From: Brachycybe producta
Taxonomy: Eukaryota > Arthropoda > Diplopoda > Playtdesmida > Andrognathidae
Assembly: GCA_036925085.1 (NCBI GenBank)
Contig: JAUPFP010000013.1
Coordinates: 1,675,001 to 1,739,000 of the forward strand
Length of the DNA stretch: 64,000 bases
Direction: 5' to 3'
The position numbers were made by a program, and so were the translations under genes. Under the pieces are notes generated by a model. The model was not told where the DNA came from, did no database searches, and saw only the letters and a program-made list of their open reading frames with translations. Below, one piece after another: positions 58,219-64,000 of the stretch (position 1 is the first letter of the stretch; the number at the start of each line of letters is the position of its first letter).

Positions 58219-59131
58219 CAGTATGTCTCAGAACTAACGTTCCAATCTACTACCAAAGTATAAAGAATGGTGAAACTGAATTGTATAAAATCAAATATAT
58301 CAGAAATTATAAATGTCAAACATTGAAAACCTCGGTGGATTGTTAGGAACATATAAAAATGCATTTTGCACAACAAATTTTTAAACAATTAAAAAGATAT
58401 TGTTCTTTAAAAACTGAAGTTTTAATTTATGTTTTGGGGCGACATTTTTAAATTTTGGCTTTTTTTTATTAAATATTTTTAAATTCACCAATTAATCTCA
58501 TTTTTGTATCTTATTAATAGGGTAAAATATCTATACATTTAAGATGGTTTATACTAGATGGCGTTCAAATCAGTAAATACATTTTTTTTTTGTTAAATCT
58601 GTCTGTACTCGACTTTTGTTCGGTCCGTTTTTGCCAAACAAATTTTATTTAATTCAGAAAAGATCAACGAAGGTGCTAAATATTTGACATACATGTAGTT
58701 ATTTTTAAGTCGTTTGCAAGCTCTTTTTCTAAATCTCCTTTTTTCCAATGTAAATGTACATAGACAAAACTTAAATCGGACTTCTTACTAATGCCAATGT
58801 TTAAAATTCCAGAATCAGTTTTATTCAATAGCCATAGATTATATCTAAGTGCTGAAAAAAACAACTTATGATATCTTTAAAAATAAACTTTTTATGGCAA
58901 TTTTAAAATTCGGCCATAAAAAGCCATAAAAAGTTTATTGTTAAAGATAGTATCGCATCGTTTACTTTTGGAATTTCGTAAGTAATTATTTCAAACTGGA
59001 CTTCTAATAGTTTTGCTACCCTACGAAGCCCTCTTAACAACCAACCAAAAATGTGTAACTTACAATTTTTGAGATATTGAATTTTATGAACACTTTGATA
59101 ATAGACTTCGTGTTCGTTCTGGGACATACTG
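58219..59131. mobile_element. mariner/Tc1-like element (~913 bp), no readable transposase
   Basis: TA flanks and ends CAGTATGTCTCAGAACTAAC versus, in reverse, CAGTATGTCCCAGAACGAAC. Further pairing continues through CTACTACCAAAGTATAAAGA and CTATTATCAAAGTGTTCATA. I could not read a DDE transposase in it. It contains a core of foldback family F1 at about 58850-58955. Confidence 0.65.
58850..58955. mobile_element. Foldback MITE family F1, core only
   Basis: ATGATATCTTTAAAAATAAA then CTTTTTATGGC, followed by its complement GCCATAAAAAGTTTATTGTT AAAGATA. Inserted in the mariner-like element above. Confidence 0.55.
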
Positions 59132-59139
59132 TATAGGCC

Positions 59140-60660
59140 TAACTGTTTACAATCGAGTAACATTCTTCTAAACACTTTCTATAATTTATATTTTAAGAAA
59201 ATTTGAATTTTTGTATTTATAAATTTGTTTTTATAGATAAAAAATAAATAAACGGTTTGTGATTTATGTGTATTTTTATTATTATTATTGGAACACGCAG
59301 ACCACTTTTGGTTGTCGATTCGACGGAAAAATGAAGTCGGGTTGTCGCCAAAACCAAACACTTCGAATGTTTCCATTTAACATACATTACAATCGTGCAA
59401 CTAAACCACTTCCAACTTTTATTTTGTAGTCAAAATCGACCGCCAAAAGTGGCATGTGCGCCAAGGCCCGTATTGTGTCATACGTCTAAGAATTTTCACT
59501 ACACAATTAACGTAATTCGTCGTCGTTAAAATAATTTACTAATTCCAGACCGTCACAAGAATGTTTTTTGCGTTTTTAAAGGTATTATCTTGAAAATACT
59601 TGATACATAATTTATAATACTAATCATCAACTATTCTAATAAGAAACATTTCTCTCCAATTGTGAATTTATATTTTTATTAAAATACATAAAGTAAATTC
59701 ATTGGCAAACATTCATTTATTATTCAATTGTAATTTTTTTTACCACATACATGCATGTAGTTGGCCCCCTAACTATTAACACATTGTAGAAAACAAGAAT
59801 AAAAATAAATTATAATCATGGAACCAAAAAATCATATGAGCAACAATATTATATGGATGTTGGTGTTTGTTTCTTATATTTGAGGGCAATGACATGATCT
59901 GACTTTGGATGTCTTCGAGAACACTTAGCATTTGCATTTAAAGGGTGCTTTTTAGATTGATTCCTGTCATGAAATAATGCAGCAAGAATTCAAAGTGGCT
60001 CTCCATTTGAGCTTGTGCAAGGTAGGTAGGTACCTGGGTAGAAAGACGACAGAGACCACCAACATGATGTAGGAACAGTGAACAAAGTGAAAATCAGGTG
60101 ATTAGCAAGATAACCTCTGTCGTTGAGATGATAAGCACGTTTGAATGAGGCGATTTATACTAGTATATATAGTATTATATACTGTACATACTCTCTGTAG
60201 TGCCTCTATGGGTGCCGGCAGGATATTTTTTTCAAGGTGGTGCAAGTGTGAATGATTTTTTTTTAAAAATCCAAATTCTCGAATATGTGCAATATCTTAA
60301 TCAAGAAACTATGTCGTTTTTAGTTTTAGACTATATGCAGTAGAAATAAGAAAATTGACATTCAATAAATTAATAAAAATATTAAAAAAGTGTGTATTCC
60401 TTGAAAATCTCAAAGTGGTGTGCTTTGAACACCTTACACCATGCTTGTCATCGTCTATGAATGCCTCCATTTTTTGGTTTAGTTTGTTATAACTTATAAG
60501 GTATTGATGTTGGCAGAAGCAACTAGTCTCCTACAATGCAAAGAAGGTGGTTTTTCTCAAAAGGAGCCCTGGAACACAATAACAAAATATTTAAAATGAA
60601 AATAAAATTATTTGAATGAGATAACAATAATTAAAGAATAGTTGTACAACGATCACCTTA
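59140..60660. other. Intergenic DNA with a GC-richer patch at 59990-60130
   Basis: The patch (GCTTGTGCAAGGTAGGTAGG; GAAAGACGACAGAGACCACC) has no credible open frame or splice pattern. Its nature is unknown. The rest is AT-rich and empty. Confidence 0.4.
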
Positions 60661-60665
60661 GGTCT

Positions 60666-61019
60666 TTAAATGTATAAGCAATAGTTAGCTGCATCATTTT
60701 TACAGCAGATTCCATTTGCATAATCTTTTCCACAGTAATAAGGATAGCCAGGTTTGTCACAGTTTTTATAATTGGGTGGTTGAGATAGCGTTAATTTCTC
60801 TCGCGGACAATGTGCTATGTAAAAATAAATCAATAAAATTATTAGATTGACTAATCTTAGTTTTAAAATATAAAATTATAAGAAAAAAAAAACGACTACC
60901 ACCAACACACAAACACAGTTATTACCTTCAGCCCGTATCATTTTAACTTGTGTTGTTAATAATAAAAAAGCAGCAAAAGTAACAAGAATTAGCATCATGA
61001 CGATATTGAAACGAGCCAT
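60666..61019 (-). CDS. Small secreted cysteine-rich peptide 2
   Basis: Exons 60926-61019 and 60666-60814 are joined by a 111-bp GT-AG intron in phase 1, giving 80 residues. The first exon encodes a signal peptide (MARFNIVMMLILVTFAAFLL then LTTQVKMIRAE). The mature part, about 48 residues, has six cysteines spaced C-x15-C-x8-C-x8-CC-x7-C, with YPYYCGK and GICCK. Exon 2 is 149 nt, exactly as in the peptide at 29065-29388. The MARxNIV start, the YYC and CC landmarks and the intron phase are shared too, so the two are probably old paralogues; this copy lacks the pair of cysteines before YYC and between YYC and CC. Function unknown. A 14-bp tandem array begins 130 bp upstream. Confidence 0.78.
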
Positions 61020-61147
61020 CTTTCAAATTATTATCTGTATATTATAGCAATAGATAATGTAAATACAGGGTGGTTACTAAGTAAGAAAGTAATAAAGTAA
61101 TTCATTACTTTGAATGAATTACTTGACAATAGTTCTTAATTAACAGG

Positions 61148-61320
61148 GTAATAGTATATTTTAATGTAATAGTAAATAGTAATAGTTAATAGTAATAGTT
61201 AATAATAATAGTTAATAGTAATAGTTAATAGGTAATAGTTAATAGGTAATAGTTAATAGGTAATAGTTAATAGGTAATAGTTAATAGGTAATAGTAATAG
61301 TTAATAAGTAATAGTTAATA
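61148..61320. repeat. 14-bp TAATAG tandem array
   Basis: Repeats of TAATAGGTAATAGT and close variants (with AGTAATAGTTAATA at its left edge) over about 170 bp, in the 5' flank of cysteine-rich peptide 2. Confidence 0.85.
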
Positions 61321-61329
61321 GTATATGTT

Positions 61330-62335
61330 AAAAATTATATTTTTGTAAAGAATTATTAGCCAAAAATTATAGTTCTTACCAAAGTAAAGAAAAAAGAACT
61401 TGTTGCAAGAGAATTATTACCTGATCAGTTTAGATTCTAGGTATTTACTGTAATTAACAGTAATTGTGGATCTTATATTTATATATATCTAATATTTTTG
61501 TTATTAGTTAAAACAAATGCTGAATTGGCTTTATTAAAAACATGTTGTTTAATTTGATTTCATAGAAACAATTCATTTTATTATCTTTGTCACAATTGAA
61601 AACATTGAAAGTATTATTTGTCATTATGTAAACTGTTTTGATGCTTTTGCTGATTCATATATTTAATAGTTTCGGCCGTATTCTAAAATGTGTGCCTTAA
61701 ACCAAAGGTAATAAAACAAAGGTAATATAAATTCGCTATAGAATTTTATTTGTCTTGCGTCATGTTTTCAGCTTAACTTTATTTTAGAGGTGCGGCCGTT
61801 TGGAGTACATTCATGCTGTTTTTGAGTTTTTGACATAATCTTAAATAAGTGTATTGTAGTTTTACTTGAAATGATGTTTTCGTTATTCGAACAAATTGGG
61901 AATAAGAAATAATTGACAGTTTGATGTTTTTCTATTCAATTGCAAGGTGATTTTTTTTGTTATACCTGTGTCAAGTTTATAAAGGGAGCATTTTTTTAAT
62001 TTTGTTCTCACAACTGTGTAAACTGTTTTTATCATTTGCTAATTCAATTCTATACTTTAATATGTTATAGTTACTAAATGAGCAAATTGATGTCAAGACG
62101 GCATTCGTGAGTTATTGTTTTTTTTATTCATTAGACACACAATTCTGACTATAAACAGCTTTTCATAGGCGGTATTCGCTTGTGGTCGTGTTTTTTTTTT
62201 TTTTTTTAAAAAGACGATCCCGGAATGAGGTTTTTTTTTCTGCATCTGTGGTAGAAACGTGCATGGCCAAAGCGTTTTTGTCTGCGCTGCTTCAACTCGT
62301 ATTCAACTGCAGAATTTTTTTTTATGACCGCAGAA
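61330..62335. other. AT-rich intergenic DNA
   Basis: No gene or bounded element seen. Confidence 0.5.
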
Positions 62336-62339
62336 AGGA

Positions 62340-62534
62340 ACAGGCAAGTAAAGACAATAAGATACAGTCGTTTGCCCCGCTTTTTCATAAGCGTCAGACC
62401 AAATATCAACCAATTGAAAATTGAAAAGAGCCGGGGAAAGTGACATCAGACCAAGTAACAAACCAATTAGAAGTTGCCGTTCCTCATAAAAGGGCAGGGC
62501 AAACGACTGTATCTTACTGTCTATACTTGCCTGT
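62340..62534. mobile_element. Mutator-like MITE (195 bp)
   Basis: Ends ACAGGCAAGTAAAGACAATA and, in reverse, ACAGGCAAGTATAGACAGTA, pairing on through GATACAGTCGTTTGCCC. The outer 9-mers CAGAAAGGA and CAGAAATGG are a slightly eroded 9-bp duplication. End sequence and duplication size match the nested element at 28210-28415, so they belong to one superfamily. Confidence 0.8.
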
Positions 62535-62539
62535 CAGAA

Positions 62540-64000
62540 ATGGTTAAGATTCGATTTTCAATATGGTAACACCCAATGATGCGGTGTTTTATGCAAACTG
62601 ATGGTTTGAGGCATACTCTTCATGTTTTTCTTGTTGTTTGGTAACAAAAGGGAGCGCCATAAGAAGAAGCATAATATTCAAGTGAATAGCCGACAAGCGA
62701 CTCGGAATACGAATACATACAGTAGGTACAGGGCCTTTCAGAGAAAATGCGAGGCCCAGGGCAAAAACAATTATAGTATAGCGAGCTACTTTTTTTTGTT
62801 AGATTATTATATTTTTTCTAACATATTGAGTTGCTAGGTACAACTGTACATACAATATGCAATACAGTATAATGATATTTGAAACACAATGAATATAATT
62901 AATGGCAGCATACTGATGGTCAATTTCATAAAATGTATGAAAAGTTGTAAAATTAATTGAAATCCATGAAATAAAACAAGATAATTGCATCAGTTTACAT
63001 TAAGAGCCTACAGTGAAAAAAACTTACAAAAATCTTCGCATGTAGGCGCTTCTGTAGCTGTGACGTCAATATGTGGCCAAAAAAAATCAATTTTGATACA
63101 TTTTTGTCCGCCATTTTTTCTCTTATCGATGGATAGAAATGGGTATATTTTAATAACGACTCTTTTTTTTTGAAAAATATGCACTACTGAAAAAAGGAAG
63201 AGCAATTTTTGAACTACAATGGTGAGTAATTTGAGTCGTATACAATCAGTGGTTAAATTTTAGGATATTATGAAACTTATTGTTAGTGGGAAATTTAGAT
63301 CCTATAAAATGTATAAACGGAGGAGCTTTTGTGGCCTATGGGATTTAACATTGGCTAAAAAAAATACGAGATTTTAAAGCGAAATTAAAAATAGAAAAAC
63401 TAATTTATAAGTTTTTACCAACATATCACTAGATGAGCAATATGGTTATGTACATATTGCAATTTGAATTTTGAAAATAACAATTTTCGTTGCAGAAAAC
63501 AAAACATTTGCCTGAACCATGTATTTTTTAAAATAGGAATTTCTCTTTCTTATTGGCTTCACTGGCTTAGCTGTGGGGCGCCACTAAACGGCAAAAAGTG
63601 GAACTATAACTGTCATCTGCTAATATTCAAAATGGCGTCACACATACAGGCTCTTAACTTTATATACTAATGGTATACTGTATATGGTTATTTCCCAGTC
63701 ATCTTATGATTGCTTATTCTCTATTTGTCTCGTAAGAATTAATTTTATTTTTCAAATTTTATTTTAATTAAGATGTAAATTGAGGGTGCCACATAAGTAA
63801 CATGGCATGTTTAGGTTTGAAAACAAGTTTAAAATAATCCTATGGACCTGCAATTACAATCATCATTTTTTCGTTTATGGTTTCAGTACTTGGAAACAGG
63901 TTTTTAAAAAAAATTTCACATTTTTTTGAAATATTTCAAACTGATGTCATGTGAAATATTTCAATGGCACATCACTATGACAGTATTAATTTCAGTTTTA
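62540..64000. other. Intergenic DNA
   Basis: No exon or RNA gene recognised. One TGACGTCA palindrome is at 63061. A GC-richer patch lies at 63556-63640. Confidence 0.5.

Noticed and set aside
1-64000. CRISPR array, bacterial island or virus-derived element
   Set aside because: The tandem arrays have no spacer pattern, no bacterial-style genes are present, and I saw no retrovirus-like, Polinton-like or capsid-bearing remnants.

Overview
This window looks like nuclear DNA from an invertebrate animal. It is strongly AT-rich (roughly 70%), has spliced genes with short GT-AG introns (mostly 69-120 bp), long gene-poor stretches, many microsatellites and very many small palindromic DNA transposons. 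The single-exon SBK-type kinase has an arthropod-like look, so an arthropod (perhaps a crustacean) is my best guess, but the sequence alone does not settle the phylum. I saw no bacterial genes, rRNA, confident tRNA, CRISPR array or virus-like element.

Genes. Host genes recognised: (1) a DRG2-type GTPase locus on the minus strand (19259-21164), with nine conserved exons and correct splice sites but two in-frame TAA codons and no visible 5' exons for the first ~75 residues including the P-loop, so called a pseudogene; (2) COQ3, the ubiquinone-biosynthesis O-methyltransferase, complete in five exons on the minus strand (22843-24275), about 1.7 kb upstream of the DRG2 locus; (3) an intronless SBK-family serine/threonine kinase (51390-52502, plus strand); (4, 5) two small secreted cysteine-rich peptides on the minus strand (29065-29388 and 60666-61019), 31 kb apart but with the same two-exon design, the same intron phase and second coding exons of identical length. 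A possible first coding exon of an unrecognised gene lies at 17580-17802 (minus).

Layout. 1-11.6 kb: no genes, several MITEs. 11.69-12.69 kb: a 1-kb minisatellite open in all three plus-strand frames. 12.7-19 kb: simple repeats, a palindromic element in a degenerate CCTAAA repeat, and the orphan exon. 19.2-24.3 kb: DRG2 locus and COQ3. 25-28.6 kb: MITEs and a decayed hAT transposon with a Mutator-like MITE inside its dimerisation-domain coding sequence. 29 kb: peptide 1. 30-51 kb: no recognised gene; at least fifteen dispersed elements, an 18-bp minisatellite, long GA/CT tracts and a LINE 3' remnant. 51.4 kb: the kinase. 52.6-60 kb: foldback and mariner-like elements. 60.7-61 kb: peptide 2, with a 14-bp tandem array upstream. 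61.3-64 kb: one more Mutator-like MITE, otherwise featureless.

The genes do not form a pathway. COQ3 (mitochondrial ubiquinone synthesis), DRG2 (ribosome-associated GTPase), the kinase and the secreted peptides are separate single-gene units. I found no multi-gene new system. The most unusual items are the eroding DRG2 locus, the paired unknown secreted peptides, the three-frame-open minisatellite and a marked excess of the palindrome TGACGTCA.
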